Shown piece by piece: positions 29,169 to 38,045 of a DNA stretch of 64,000 nt. Source of the stretch: Cobetia marina (GTDB lineage: Bacteria > Pseudomonadota > Gammaproteobacteria > Pseudomonadales > Halomonadaceae); NCBI RefSeq assembly GCF_001720485.1, contig NZ_CP017114.1, forward strand, positions 1,116,001 through 1,180,000. The letters run 5' to 3'. Numbering within the stretch: position 1 is the first letter of the stretch; each line of letters begins with the position of its first letter. The position numbers and the translations under genes were made by a program. Below the pieces are notes generated by a model, which made no database searches, had not been told where the DNA came from, and saw only the letters and a list, made by a program, of their open reading frames with translations.

Positions 29169-29690
29169 TCATCCGTGTGTCGTCAGGCGGGCCAGCGCTT
29201 CCCGCGCCCGCGTCTCGACATCGTCCAGCTCGCGCTGCATGGCGGTGAGGTCGCGCAGCTGGCGCTCCAGTCCTTCACGTTTCTCGGCCAGGATGTCGAG
29301 CAGCCTCGTGAGCTGCTTCTCGCCGCCGCCATCCGCGGCATCGTAGAGATCCACCACCTCGCGAATCTCGGCCAGCGAGAATCCCAGCCGCTTGCCGCGC
29401 AGCGTCAGCTTGAGGCGCACGCGGTCCTTGTCGTGATAGATGCGCGTCTGGCCGCGTCGCTGGGGATGCAGCAGGCCTTCTTGCTCATAGAAGCGGATGG
29501 TGCGTGTGGTCACGTCGAAATGACGTGCCAGCTCGCCGATGCTCCAGGTGCGTTGGGTCGGGCGAATGGCGTCGCTGGTGCTGGTGGCACTCAGCAGGCC
29601 TTCCATGCCGACGCCATCGTCCGGACTCTCGGAGGCTGTCGGGTTCTGGGTGTCAGGCGTTGAGGTAATCATCGTATCCGTCATGGGCAC
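29169..29690 (-). CDS. liuR: MerR family regulator of branched-chain amino acid degradation (LiuR)
   Basis: MerR-type regulator of 173 residues. The DNA-binding domain WSIGELARHFDVTTRTIRFYEQEGLLHPQRRGQTRIYHDKDRVRL begins only near residue 49, so the protein has an unusual Ser/Thr/Asp-rich N-terminal extension of about 47 residues if GTG 29690 (ggag five bases upstream) is the start. ATG 29684 or a later start is possible. The coiled-coil dimer helix is LTRLLDILAEKREGLERQLRDLTAMQRELDDVE. No Cys ligands are present, consistent with a CoA-ester rather than metal effector. Identification as LiuR rests on its linkage to mmsA and acyl-CoA synthetase genes and the matching palindromes at liuA and mmsA. 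Confidence 0.85.
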   Translation of the reverse strand: MPMTDTMITSTPDTQNPTASESPDDGVGMEGLLSATSTSDAIRPTQRTWSIGELARHFDVTTRTIRFYEQEGLLHPQRRGQTRIYHDKDRVRLKLTLRGKRLGFSLAEIREVVDLYDAADGGGEKQLTRLLDILAEKREGLERQLRDLTAMQRELDDVETRAREALARLTTHG

Positions 29691-29777
29691 TGCCGCTCCG
29701 AATGCTGTGTGCGCCGAGGAGATGGCATGCCCCTCTGCGCAGTGGATGCCAGCGGCGTCTGGCCGTGAATTTTCTAC

Positions 29778-29817
29778 AGACTAGCATTGTTTACGTTAAC
29801 GTAAAGGGTAATAGTAT
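29778..29817. promoter_or_regulatory. Divergent liuR/mmsA promoters with a perfect LiuR palindrome
   Basis: tttacgttaacgtaaa (29790-29805) is a perfect 16-bp palindrome. On the plus strand TTGTTT (29787-29792) and TAGTAT (29812-29817) flank a 19-base spacer. On the minus strand TAGTCT (29783-29778) lies 19 bases from the opposite half-site. Spacers of 19 bases with the operator inside are the hallmark of MerR-regulated promoters, here in both directions. Confidence 0.85.
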
Positions 29818-29961
29818 TTGCAGCCAACCAAGCAGATGCTAGGTTGAGTCAGATCGCAATGTCGGCTTGCCGCTTTCGGCAAGATGGCTCTGGCTGACGT
29901 CTCCGGCTCTGCTGACACGCCGTCCTTCACCCAATAACAACAGACACAGGAATGCCACGTC

Positions 29962-31542
29962 ATGTCTTCGACTACCCTCACGTCCGCAAATGGCTCGCTT
30001 GAGTTGCTGTCACGACTGCGCGCCGTCGTCGCCGGTGACAGCGCACCACTGGTATTGCCACAGCTGATCAATGGCCAGTTTGTCGCAAGCTCCGCCGATC
30101 AGCACCTGAGCGTGACCAACCCGGCCACCAACGCTGAAGTGGCGCGTGTTCCACTGACGCCGCTCAGCGAACTGGACGAGGCGCTGGTGCATGCCGAGCA
30201 GGCCTTCCAGCGCTGGCGCAACACCCCGGTGCCGACCCGTGCCCGTCTGATGCTCAGTTATCAGCATCTGCTCAAGCAGCATCATGACGAGCTGGCCGAG
30301 ATCATCTCTCATGAGCTAGGCAAGACCTTCGAGGACGCCAAGGGCGATGTCTGGCGCGGCATCGAGGTGGTCGAGCATGCCGCCAACATTCCGAGTCTAC
30401 TGATGGGCGAGACGGTGGAGAACGTCGCCACCGGCATCGACAGCTACTCCGTGACCCAGTCGCTGGGCGTCTGCCTGGGCATCACGCCGTTCAATTTCCC
30501 CGCCATGATACCGCTTTGGATGTTCCCGCTGTCCATCGCCTGCGGCAATGCCTTCGTGCTCAAGCCTTCCGAGCAGGTACCGCTGACCACGCTGCGTCTG
30601 GCGGAGCTGTTCATGGAAGCGGGAGCGCCCGAGGGCATCCTGACCGTGGTGCAGGGCGGGCGCGATCAGGTCAATCACCTGCTGGCCCACGAGACACCGC
30701 GCACCGTGAGCTTCGTCGGTTCGGTACCGGTGGGGCAGCACATCTATCGTACCGCCACCGACAACCTCAAGCGCGCCCAGTGCTTCGCGGGTGCCAAGAA
30801 CCACATGGTGATCATGCCGGACGCTCCGGCGGACCAGGTGGTGAATGCGCTGGTCGGGGCCAGTGTCGGTGCGGCGGGTCAGCGCTGTATGGCGATCTCG
30901 GTGGCGGTCTTCGTCGGTGATTCGAAGGCCTTGATCGCGCGGGTGCGTGATGCGCTGGCCGAGGTGCGCCCCGGTGCCTGGAATGACAAGGGCGCCAGCT
31001 ACGGACCGCTGATCTCGCCGCAGGCACTGGAGCGCGTGACGGGCTGGATCGGGCAGGGCGTCGAGGAAGGGGCCGAGCTGCTGCTGGACGGTCGCGGCAT
31101 CTCGGTGGCGGGCTATCCCGACGGCAACTGGCTGGGGCCGTGCCTGTTTTCCAAGGTGACGCCGGAAATGGTGCTCTATCGCGAGGAGATCTTCGGGCCG
31201 GTGCTGTGCTGCATGGAGGCGGCGGATCTGTCCGAGGCCATCGAGCTGATCAACAACAACCCCTACGGCAACGGCACCTCCATCTTCACGCGCTCCGGCG
31301 GCGCGGCACGCCGCTTCCAGAATGAGATCGCGGTGGGCCAGGTCGGTATCAACGTGCCGATTCCGGTGCCGCTGCCGTTCTTCTCCTTCACCGGTTGGCG
31401 CGGCAGTTTCTTCGGCGATCTGCATGCCTATGGCAAGCAGGCGGTGCGCTTCTATACCGAGACCAAGACGGTGACGGCGCGCTGGTTCGATGATGCGCCG
31501 GCCGAGGGCAATCAGCCCAACTTCTCTATTCAGATGCGCTGA
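29962..31542 (+). CDS. mmsA: CoA-acylating methylmalonate-semialdehyde dehydrogenase (MmsA)
   Basis: NAD- and CoA-dependent dehydrogenase of 526 residues in the ALDH superfamily, converting methylmalonate semialdehyde to propionyl-CoA in valine degradation. Key blocks are [78 protein letters not shown] and the catalytic Cys in [17 protein letters not shown]. Near the C-terminus are [28 protein letters not shown]. The PFNFPAM lead and GQRCMA are characteristic of MmsA rather than general ALDHs. It starts a plus-strand run for valine catabolism from the LiuR promoter. Its final codons are partly repeated downstream. Confidence 0.95.
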   Translation: MSSTTLTSANGSLELLSRLRAVVAGDSAPLVLPQLINGQFVASSADQHLSVTNPATNAEVARVPLTPLSELDEALVHAEQAFQRWRNTPVPTRARLMLSYQHLLKQHHDELAEIISHELGKTFEDAKGDVWRGIEVVEHAANIPSLLMGETVENVATGIDSYSVTQSLGVCLGITPFNFPAMIPLWMFPLSIACGNAFVLKPSEQVPLTTLRLAELFMEAGAPEGILTVVQGGRDQVNHLLAHETPRTVSFVGSVPVGQHIYRTATDNLKRAQCFAGAKNHMVIMPDAPADQVVNALVGASVGAAGQRCMAISVAVFVGDSKALIARVRDALAEVRPGAWNDKGASYGPLISPQALERVTGWIGQGVEEGAELLLDGRGISVAGYPDGNWLGPCLFSKVTPEMVLYREEIFGPVLCCMEAADLSEAIELINNNPYGNGTSIFTRSGGAARRFQNEIAVGQVGINVPIPVPLPFFSFTGWRGSFFGDLHAYGKQAVRFYTETKTVTARWFDDAPAEGNQPNFSIQMR

Positions 31543-31648
31543 TGGCTCTCTTCACAAGACCGCTGATGACTCTCTTTACAAGACCGCTGAGGGCTCTTCA
31601 GATGCGCAGAGGGCTCTCTTCACAAGCCCGCCGAGGACTCGGCGGGCC
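31531..31648. repeat. Degenerate repeats and hairpin after mmsA
   Basis: gctgatggctctcttcacaa at 31538 is followed by a close copy at 31562-31585, a half copy at 31586-31598 and another partial copy that repeats the cagatgcgc of the mmsA end. A hairpin gcccgccga-ggac-tcggcgggc (31626-31647) follows without a T-run, lying 37 bases before the next gene. Confidence 0.8.
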
Positions 31649-31684
31649 TGGAGATAAAGAACAAGGACAACAGGAGGCAGCTGC

Positions 31685-32851
31685 ATGAACTTTTCGCTGA
31701 CCGATGACCAGCGTGCCCTGCAGGAGGGCGCGCGTGCCTTCGCGGATGCCGAGCTTGCCCCGCATGCCGCCGAGTGGGACGCCACGGCCCATTTTCCCAT
31801 CGAGACGCTGAAGAAGGCGGGTGAGGCTGGCTTCATGGGGCTCTATGTCCCCGAGGAGCATGGCGGTCTTGGCCTGCCGCGTCTGGACAGCTCCATCATT
31901 CTCGAGCAGCTGGCCACCGGCTGCATCTCGACCACCGCCTACATCACCATCCACAACATGGTCGGCTGGATGATCGCGAGCTTCGCCAGTGACGAGTGCC
32001 GCGAGCAGTGGGTGCCAGCGATGGTGGCGGGCGACAAGCTTGGCTCCTACTGCCTGACCGAGCCGGGCAGCGGCAGTGATGCCGCCAGTCTGCGCACCCG
32101 CGCCGAGCGTGACGGCGATGACTACTACCTGAGTGGCTCCAAGATGTTCATCTCCGGTGCCGGGGCGACGGACGTGCTGGTGGTGATGGCGCGCACCGGC
32201 GAGCCTGACAGCGGCGCGGCGGGTATCTCGGCCTTCGTGGTGCCAGCGGGTGCCGACGGCATCAGCTACGGCAAGAAGGAAGACAAGATGGGCTGGAACA
32301 GCCAGCCGACCCGGCTGGTGAGCTTCGATCGCGTGCGGGTCCCGGCGGACAATCGTCTGGGCGAGGAGGGCGAGGGCTTCCGTTTCGCGATGAAGGCGCT
32401 GGATGGCGGACGCATCAACATCGCCACCTGCTCGCTGGGCGCGGCCCAGAAGGCGCTGGAGCTGTCGCGGGATTATCTCGGCGAGCGCAAGCAGTTCGGG
32501 CGCGAGCTGGCGCAGTTCCAGGCCCTGCAGTTCAAGCTGGCCGACATGGCCACCGAACTGACCGCGGCGCGCACCCTGGTGCGGCTGGCGGCCTTCAAGC
32601 TCGATGAGGGCGACGGCGAGGCCAGCGCCCACTGTGCAATGGCCAAGCGCTTTGCCACCGACATGGGCTTCGAGGTCTGCAATCAGGCACTCCAGCTGCA
32701 TGGCGGCTACGGTTATATCCGCGAGTACCCGTTGGAGCGGCTGGTGCGTGACACCCGTGTGCACCAGATTCTAGAAGGCACCAACGAGATCATGCGTCTG
32801 ATCATCGCGCGCCGTCTTCTGACGCCGGGCATGATCGAGTCGCTGGCGTAA
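31685..32851 (+). CDS. Acyl-CoA dehydrogenase, probably isobutyryl-CoA dehydrogenase
   Basis: FAD acyl-CoA dehydrogenase of 388 residues. MNFSLTDDQRALQEGARAFADAELAPHAAEWD opens the helical N-domain. YCLTEPGSGSDAASLRTRAER and KMFISGAGATDVLVVMARTG are the flavin/substrate loops. LQLHGGYGYIREYPLERLVRDTRVHQILEGTNEIMRLIIARRLL carries the catalytic Glu in EGTNE. The position directly after mmsA and before enoyl-CoA hydratase points to isobutyryl-CoA in valine breakdown. Specificity for isobutyryl- over 2-methylbutyryl-CoA is inference. An aacaggaggcagctgc Shine-Dalgarno sequence precedes the ATG. Confidence 0.92.
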   Translation: MNFSLTDDQRALQEGARAFADAELAPHAAEWDATAHFPIETLKKAGEAGFMGLYVPEEHGGLGLPRLDSSIILEQLATGCISTTAYITIHNMVGWMIASFASDECREQWVPAMVAGDKLGSYCLTEPGSGSDAASLRTRAERDGDDYYLSGSKMFISGAGATDVLVVMARTGEPDSGAAGISAFVVPAGADGISYGKKEDKMGWNSQPTRLVSFDRVRVPADNRLGEEGEGFRFAMKALDGGRINIATCSLGAAQKALELSRDYLGERKQFGRELAQFQALQFKLADMATELTAARTLVRLAAFKLDEGDGEASAHCAMAKRFATDMGFEVCNQALQLHGGYGYIREYPLERLVRDTRVHQILEGTNEIMRLIIARRLLTPGMIESLA

Positions 32852-32904
32852 CGGCGCCTCCACTTCAATTCGTCAGTGGTTACCATCTTTCAGGGAGTTA
32901 CGTG

Positions 32905-33723
32905 ATGTCATCCAATCAAGGGCCATGCCTCGTTCTCGAGAAGGATCGTCATATCGCCCGTGTCACCATCAACAACCCGCCGGCCAACACCTGGACGGAG
33001 GCGTCCTTGATCGAGCTGGAGCAGTTGCTCGATGAGCTGGAGGGCGATGGCAGCGTCAGTGCGGTGGTGATTACCGGTGAGGGCGACAGGTTCTTCTCCG
33101 CCGGCGCCGATCTCAAGACCTTCGCCGACGGTGACAAGGGCGTCGCCGCCACCATGGCGCGCCGCTTCGGGCTGGCCTTCGAGCGGCTGGCCAACTTCCC
33201 CGGCGTGACGATTGCCGCCGTCAACGGCTACGCGATGGGCGGCGGGCTTGAATGCGCGCTGGCCTGCGATATCCGTATCGTCGAGCGTCAGGCGAAACTG
33301 GCGCTGCCGGAGGCCAAGGTCGGTCTGCTGCCGTGCGCGGGCGGCACCCAGCATCTGCCGTGGCTGGTCGGCGAAGGCTGGGCCAAGCGCATGATCCTGT
33401 GTGGTGAGCAGGTGGATGCCGAGACCGCCGGTCGCATCGGGCTGGCCGAAGAGGTGGTCGAGACCGGCCAGAGCTTGGAGCGCGCGCTGGCGATGGCCGA
33501 GAGCGTCGCCAACCAGAGCCCGAGTGCGGTGGCGCGCTGCAAGGCGTTGATCATGTCATCTCGCCATCGCGGCATGAGCGATGGCCTGCGCATGGAACGC
33601 GAGCTGTTCGTCGAGCTGTTCGATGACCCCAACCAGAAGGAGGGCGTGAGTGCCTTCCTGGAGAAGCGTGCACCGCAGTGGGTCTCGCATCAGAAAGAGG
33701 TGAAGGGAGGAGGGCGCTCATGA
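32905..33723 (+). CDS. Enoyl-CoA hydratase, probably methacrylyl-CoA hydratase
   Basis: Crotonase-family hydratase of 272 residues. EGDRFFSAGADLKTFADGDK and AAVNGYAMGGGLECALACDIRIVERQAKLALPEAKVGLLPCAGGTQHLPWLVGEGWAKRMILCGE carry the oxyanion glycines and catalytic Glu of true hydratases (GLECALACD and LPEAKVGLLP). In this operon the expected step is hydration of methacrylyl-CoA to 3-hydroxyisobutyryl-CoA. ATG 32905 with ggag seven bases upstream is preferred over GTG 32902. The 3' end overlaps the next start by ATGA. Confidence 0.9.
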   Translation: MSSNQGPCLVLEKDRHIARVTINNPPANTWTEASLIELEQLLDELEGDGSVSAVVITGEGDRFFSAGADLKTFADGDKGVAATMARRFGLAFERLANFPGVTIAAVNGYAMGGGLECALACDIRIVERQAKLALPEAKVGLLPCAGGTQHLPWLVGEGWAKRMILCGEQVDAETAGRIGLAEEVVETGQSLERALAMAESVANQSPSAVARCKALIMSSRHRGMSDGLRMERELFVELFDDPNQKEGVSAFLEKRAPQWVSHQKEVKGGGRS

Positions 33724-34904
33724 GCCAGATAGAAGGTGTCACTGCCAAGGCCGCGACCGATGTCGAGGCGCCCGTGGTGTTCGAGACGCGTCGCGCCCGC
33801 GACGGCAAGCAGCTGGGCATCATGCGCCTGAATGCGCCGCGCTCGCTGAATGCGCTGTCGCTGGCCATGATCGAGCGCATCGAGGCCCAGCTGGATGCCT
33901 GGGAGCTGGACAGCAGCATCGCCATGGTGTGGCTGGAAGGCGCCGGCGAGCGTGCGTTGTGTGCCGGTGGCGATATCGTGGCGCTCTATCAGGCGATGAC
34001 CACCGCACCGGCAAGCGAAGGCGCAGACCCTCTTGAAGCGCTGGAGGATTTCTTCGCCACCCGCTACTTCACCGCGGAATACCGGCTCGATCACCGGCTG
34101 CATACCTTCCCCAAGCCGCTACTGGTGTGGGGCGGCGGCATCGTGATGGGCGGCGGCATGGGGCTGTTCGCCGGCGGTTGCGAGCGCGTGGTCACCGAAA
34201 GCTCACGGCTGGCGATGCCGGAGGTCAGCATCGGCCTGTACCCGGATGTCGGGGCCAGCTGGCTGCTCAATCGCCTGCCGCGTGGCATCGGCGAGTATCT
34301 GGGAGTGACCGGCGCGCAGTTGAATGCCCGCGATGCGCTGGATCTCGGGCTTGCCACACGCCTGATTCCCGACGCGCAGCGCGAGGCGCTCAAGCAGGCG
34401 CTGTGCGAGGGGGAATTCGGGCGTCATCCGTCGCGTCATCTGAGCCAGGTGCTGAGCGAGTTCGAGCGCCGTGAGCTGGCGCCGCCGGGACAGGTCATGC
34501 CGCTCTTTGATCATCTTCAGCAGCTGGTCGCCGGGCGCGAAGTGCTGAAGGCCTGTCAGCGGATCCTCGACGATCCCCAGGCGCGCAGTGACTGCAATGC
34601 GTGGCTGAACGCCAATCGCGAGCGTCTGCTGGCCGGCTGCCCCAGTTCCCCGCATCTGGTATTTCGCATGCTGGCACGTCACCGTCATTCCTCGCTGGCG
34701 GAAGCCTTCCGCGACGAGCTGACCCTGTCGGTGCGCTGCTGCATGGGCACCGAGCTTGCTGAAGGGGTGCGCGCCCTGCTGATCGACAAGGACAGGCAGC
34801 CGCAGTGGGCCTATGCCTCGATCGCGCAGGTCTCCGAGGAATACATCGACGGCTTCTTCGCGCCGCTGTGGGAAGAGGACGAGCATCCGCTGATGGATCT
34901 GTAA
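33720..34904 (+). CDS. 3-hydroxyisobutyryl-CoA hydrolase
   Basis: Crotonase-superfamily hydrolase of 394 residues (HIBYL-CoA hydrolase type), releasing 3-hydroxyisobutyrate. LNAPRSLNALSLAMIERIEAQLDAW, ERALCAGGDIVALYQAM, KPLLVWGGGIVMGGGMGLFAGGCERVVTESSRLAMPEVSIGLYPDVGASWLLNRLP are characteristic. The PEVSIGLYPDVG block with its Glu and Asp separates this family from hydratases. The C-terminal segment SLAEAFRDELTLSVRCC and GFFAPLWE is also family-typical. It overlaps the hydratase gene by four bases. In this pathway it prevents build-up of reactive methacrylyl-CoA. Confidence 0.92.
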   Translation: MSQIEGVTAKAATDVEAPVVFETRRARDGKQLGIMRLNAPRSLNALSLAMIERIEAQLDAWELDSSIAMVWLEGAGERALCAGGDIVALYQAMTTAPASEGADPLEALEDFFATRYFTAEYRLDHRLHTFPKPLLVWGGGIVMGGGMGLFAGGCERVVTESSRLAMPEVSIGLYPDVGASWLLNRLPRGIGEYLGVTGAQLNARDALDLGLATRLIPDAQREALKQALCEGEFGRHPSRHLSQVLSEFERRELAPPGQVMPLFDHLQQLVAGREVLKACQRILDDPQARSDCNAWLNANRERLLAGCPSSPHLVFRMLARHRHSSLAEAFRDELTLSVRCCMGTELAEGVRALLIDKDRQPQWAYASIAQVSEEYIDGFFAPLWEEDEHPLMDL

Positions 34905-34989
34905 GCGCGCTTTTCAGCACGGGCGGCAGGTGCGGACATGCCGCCGGACGCCAATGACAACAAGAACCTGTTCACGAGGAAGCATTGCC

Positions 34990-35904
34990 ATGACATCCAT
35001 CGGTTTCATCGGGCTCGGCAACATGGGCGGCCCCATGGCCCTCAATCTGGTCAAGGCCGGCCATGAGGTGAAGGTCTTTGATCTGGTCGAGTCGGCCATG
35101 AGCCAGCTGGTCGAGGCGGGTGCCTCACGCGCCGAGTCGCCACGCCAGGCGACAGAGGGCGTTGACGTCGTCATCAGCATGCTGCCGGCGGGGCAGCACG
35201 TGCGAAAGCTCTATCTGGGTGACAAGGAAGACGGCGAGGGTGGCCTCTTGGCGACACTCGACGCTTCGGTACTGGTGATCGACGCCTCGACCATCGCGCC
35301 GGATGATGCCCGGCTGGTCGCTCGCCATGCCGCCGAGCGTGGCATCACCTTCATGGACGCCCCGGTGTCGGGCGGGGTCGGTGGCGCACGTGCCGGCACG
35401 CTGAGCTTCATCGTCGGTGGCGAGGCCGACGGCTACGCGCGTGCCGTGCCGCTGCTGGAAGTGATGGGCAAGAATCTGTTCCATGCAGGCCCGGCCGGCA
35501 GCGGTCAGGTCGCCAAGATCTGCAACAACATGCTGCTGGGCATCCTGATGAGCGGCACCGCCGAGGCGCTGGCGCTGGGGGTCAAGAACGGACTGGACCC
35601 GGCCGTGCTCTCGGAGGTGATGAAGCAGTCCTCCGGCGGCAACTGGGCGCTCAACGTCTACAACCCCTGGCCCGGGGTGATGGAGGCGGCACCTGCGTCC
35701 AACGACTATCAGGGCGGCTTCCTGGTGGACCTGATGGCCAAGGATCTCGGCCTTGCCTGGGAAATGGCGCTGGGCTCGAAATCGGCAGTGCCAATGGGCT
35801 CCCAGGCGCGTAACCTGTTCGCCCAGCATGCCGCCCAGGGTGCGGGACGTCTCGATTTCTCGAGCATCCAGCGTTTCTATCGTTGCGGCGAGGCGGATGT
35901 GTGA
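34990..35904 (+). CDS. mmsB: 3-hydroxyisobutyrate dehydrogenase (MmsB)
   Basis: NAD-dependent beta-hydroxyacid dehydrogenase of 304 residues, making methylmalonate semialdehyde for MmsA. The N-terminal Rossmann motif is IGFIGLGNMGGPMALNLVKAGHEV. The substrate motif DAPVSGGVGGARAGTLSFIVGG follows, with the catalytic Lys in GQVAKICNNMLLGI and a Lys-Asp helix MAKDLGLAWEMA. ATG 34990 is selected because gaggaagc precedes it. It closes the valine run that starts with mmsA. Confidence 0.95.
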   Translation: MTSIGFIGLGNMGGPMALNLVKAGHEVKVFDLVESAMSQLVEAGASRAESPRQATEGVDVVISMLPAGQHVRKLYLGDKEDGEGGLLATLDASVLVIDASTIAPDDARLVARHAAERGITFMDAPVSGGVGGARAGTLSFIVGGEADGYARAVPLLEVMGKNLFHAGPAGSGQVAKICNNMLLGILMSGTAEALALGVKNGLDPAVLSEVMKQSSGGNWALNVYNPWPGVMEAAPASNDYQGGFLVDLMAKDLGLAWEMALGSKSAVPMGSQARNLFAQHAAQGAGRLDFSSIQRFYRCGEADV

Positions 35905-35967
35905 GGTGTCACGCAGGCGGTGAGTGGCATGCATCATCAGGACGATATCATCTGCAAGGAGGACCCC

Positions 35968-36381
35968 ATGATTCGACCGGTCAGTGAGCTGGTGGCAGCG
36001 GCCGAGAAGGAGATCGACACCCTGTCGCCTGAGGCGCTGCGTCAGGCGCTGGAGGAGTCTCGCGCAGGCGGTACACCCCTGATCCTGGTGGATATCCGCG
36101 ATGTGCGTGAGCTGGAGCGGGAAGGCCGCATTCCCGGGGCCATCCATGCGCCACGCGGCATGCTGGAGTTCTGGGTCGACCCGGCTTCGCCCTATCACCG
36201 TGCCGATTTCGCCCGTGAGGGATGTTATGTGCTGTTCTGCGCCGGCGGACTGCGCTCGGCGCTGGCCACCAAGTCGCTCAAGGACATGGGCTTCGGGCCG
36301 GTGGCCCATCTCGGTGGCGGCTTCGCGGCCTGGCGTGAGGCGGGGGGAGAGGTCATCTCGCCCTTCATGCAGGGCAACTAG
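35968..36381 (+). CDS. Rhodanese-like domain protein
   Basis: Single-domain sulfurtransferase-type protein of 137 residues. LVDIRDVRELEREGRIPGAIHAPRGMLEFWVDP is the standard rhodanese N-half. The active-site loop is CAGGLRSALA, with the nucleophile Cys near residue 91, followed by GFGPVAHLGGGFAAWREAGG. aaggagg lies five bases before ATG 35968. It follows mmsB by 63 bases and may share its transcript. A rhodanese at the end of a valine cluster has no obvious enzymatic part in the pathway; the substrate is unknown. Confidence 0.88.
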   Translation: MIRPVSELVAAAEKEIDTLSPEALRQALEESRAGGTPLILVDIRDVRELEREGRIPGAIHAPRGMLEFWVDPASPYHRADFAREGCYVLFCAGGLRSALATKSLKDMGFGPVAHLGGGFAAWREAGGEVISPFMQGN

Positions 36382-36498
36382 TCCGGCTTGCAGCCCCCTG
36401 AGCCGCAAGGGAACTGCTCTCGCCGCGCGGATGTCTTACACTGTGCCCGTCCTGCACGACGGATTGCACGACAGATCGTACGATCGATAGCCCCCGAT

Positions 36499-36532
36499 GG
36501 CCCCGCAGGCAGCTCGCCTGACGGGGCCGTTT
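36499..36532 (+). terminator. Hairpin between rhodanese and MATE genes
   Basis: ggccccg-caggc (36499-36510) pairs with gcctg-a-cggggcc (36516-36528) with one bulge, followed by gttt. It probably ends the valine-region transcript 118 bases after the rhodanese stop. Confidence 0.6.
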
Positions 36533-36548
36533 ACTGTCCGGAGCCTGC

Positions 36549-37934
36549 ATGCCTGAGCCTGCCAACCCCACGTCCTCTTCCTCTGCCAGAAACCCGTCCC
36601 CGCGTGGTCGGCGTGATCTGCTGCGTGATCCGATCGCCTCGACGCTTGCCCGCATGACGGGGCCGGTGATCGGCGGCATCGTCACCATGATGCTGTTCAA
36701 CCTGGTGGATGCCTGGTTCATCGCCCAGCTGGGCACCGCGGAGCTGGCGGCGGTCACCTTCACCTTTCCGGTGACCTTTGCCGTCATCAGCATCGCCATC
36801 GGTCTGTCCATCGGCACCACCGCCGTGGTGGGGCGCAGGCTCGGGCGTGGCGAGTTCGAGACGGTCAAGGCGCGGGCCACGGATGCCAGTCTGCTGGGGT
36901 TGCTGCTGGGCGTCGTGATGATCGTGGCGGGGCTTGTCAGCATCGGGCCGCTGTTCGGGTTGCTGGGGGCCGATGACACCCTGATGCCGCACATCCAGGA
37001 CTACATGCAGGTATGGTACTTCGGGGCACCCTTCGTGTTGCTGCCACGCGTGCTGGGCAGCGTGCTACGCGCCGAGGGCAATACCCTGGTGCCCTCGCTG
37101 GTGATGGCGGCGGCAGGGGGACTCAATGCGCTGCTCGACCCGCTGCTGATCTTCGGCATCGGAGATTGGCAGGGCATGGGCGTGGCGGGGGCGGCGCTGG
37201 CCACGGTGCTGTCGTGGCTGGCGATGACGCTGGGCTTGCTGGCATTGCCATTGCTGCGCGCGCGGCTGGATCTGCATCAGCTGTCGCTGACACGTCTGAT
37301 CACCTCATGGCGAGAAGTGGGGGCCATCGGCTTGCCTGCGGCCATGACCAGCGTGATGACGCCGATCGCCACGGCGCTGGTCACGCGGATCGTCAGTCAG
37401 CATGGTCATGCCGCCGTCGCGGCCTATGGCATCGGTTCACGCATCGAGTCACTGGCACTGATTCTGGTGCTGGCACTCTCGATGACGCTGTCACCCTTCA
37501 TCAGCCAGAATGATGGTGCCGGGCAGCACCGGCGGGTATGGCGAGCCATCCACGGTATACTCGGCTTCATTCTCGTCTGGCAGCTGGCGGTCTGGCTGGG
37601 GCTGGGGCTTGGCGGTGAGTGGATCGCGGCGCGCTTCGCCGAAAGCCCGGAAGTCGCGCAGCTGGTGGTCACCTACCTGTGGCTGATTCCCGCCGCACTC
37701 GGCGCCCAGGGCGTGATCATCCTCGCCAACTCCAGCCTCAATGCGCTGCACGAGCCACGCCGGGCGATGACACTCTCGCTGGTGCGACTGTTCGCTCTGC
37801 TGGTGCCATTGGCCTGGCTGGGGGGGACGCTTCACGGTGTGGTCGGTATCTTTGCCGGGGTGGCGACAAGCTATCTGCTGATGGGCGGTATCAGTTATCT
37901 GGCGCTGCGCTCCGTGCTCAGGCGACGCGCCTGA
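36549..37934 (+). CDS. MATE family efflux transporter
   Basis: Inner-membrane drug/cation antiporter of 461 residues with two homologous halves of about six helices. The first half contains RMTGPVIGGIVTMMLFNLVDAWFIAQLGTAELAAVTFTFPVTFAVISIAIGLSIGTTAVVGRRLG. The second has IGLPAAMTSVMTPIATALVTRIVSQHGHAAVAAYGIGSRIESLALI. These are the NorM/DinF-type MATE signatures. cggag lies directly upstream of the ATG at 36549. Substrates and coupling ion are unknown. It stands alone between two hairpins. Confidence 0.92.
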   Translation: MPEPANPTSSSSARNPSPRGRRDLLRDPIASTLARMTGPVIGGIVTMMLFNLVDAWFIAQLGTAELAAVTFTFPVTFAVISIAIGLSIGTTAVVGRRLGRGEFETVKARATDASLLGLLLGVVMIVAGLVSIGPLFGLLGADDTLMPHIQDYMQVWYFGAPFVLLPRVLGSVLRAEGNTLVPSLVMAAAGGLNALLDPLLIFGIGDWQGMGVAGAALATVLSWLAMTLGLLALPLLRARLDLHQLSLTRLITSWREVGAIGLPAAMTSVMTPIATALVTRIVSQHGHAAVAAYGIGSRIESLALILVLALSMTLSPFISQNDGAGQHRRVWRAIHGILGFILVWQLAVWLGLGLGGEWIAARFAESPEVAQLVVTYLWLIPAALGAQGVIILANSSLNALHEPRRAMTLSLVRLFALLVPLAWLGGTLHGVVGIFAGVATSYLLMGGISYLALRSVLRRRA

Positions 37935-37966
37935 GCACGGTATCGAGAGACAGAGATCGAGACGAA

Positions 37967-38000
37967 AGAAGCCGCCGTGCTCGAAGGCACGGCGGCTTCT
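37967..38000. terminator. Bidirectional hairpin between MATE gene and ppnP
   Basis: agaagccgccgtgc (37967-37980) pairs perfectly with 37987-38000 around a 6-nt loop. Only short T-rich flanks occur. It separates convergent genes. Confidence 0.65.
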
Positions 38001-38045
38001 TCATGTCTGGCTTTCAGTGCCTCAGGCGGCTGTTTTCCCAGTGCC

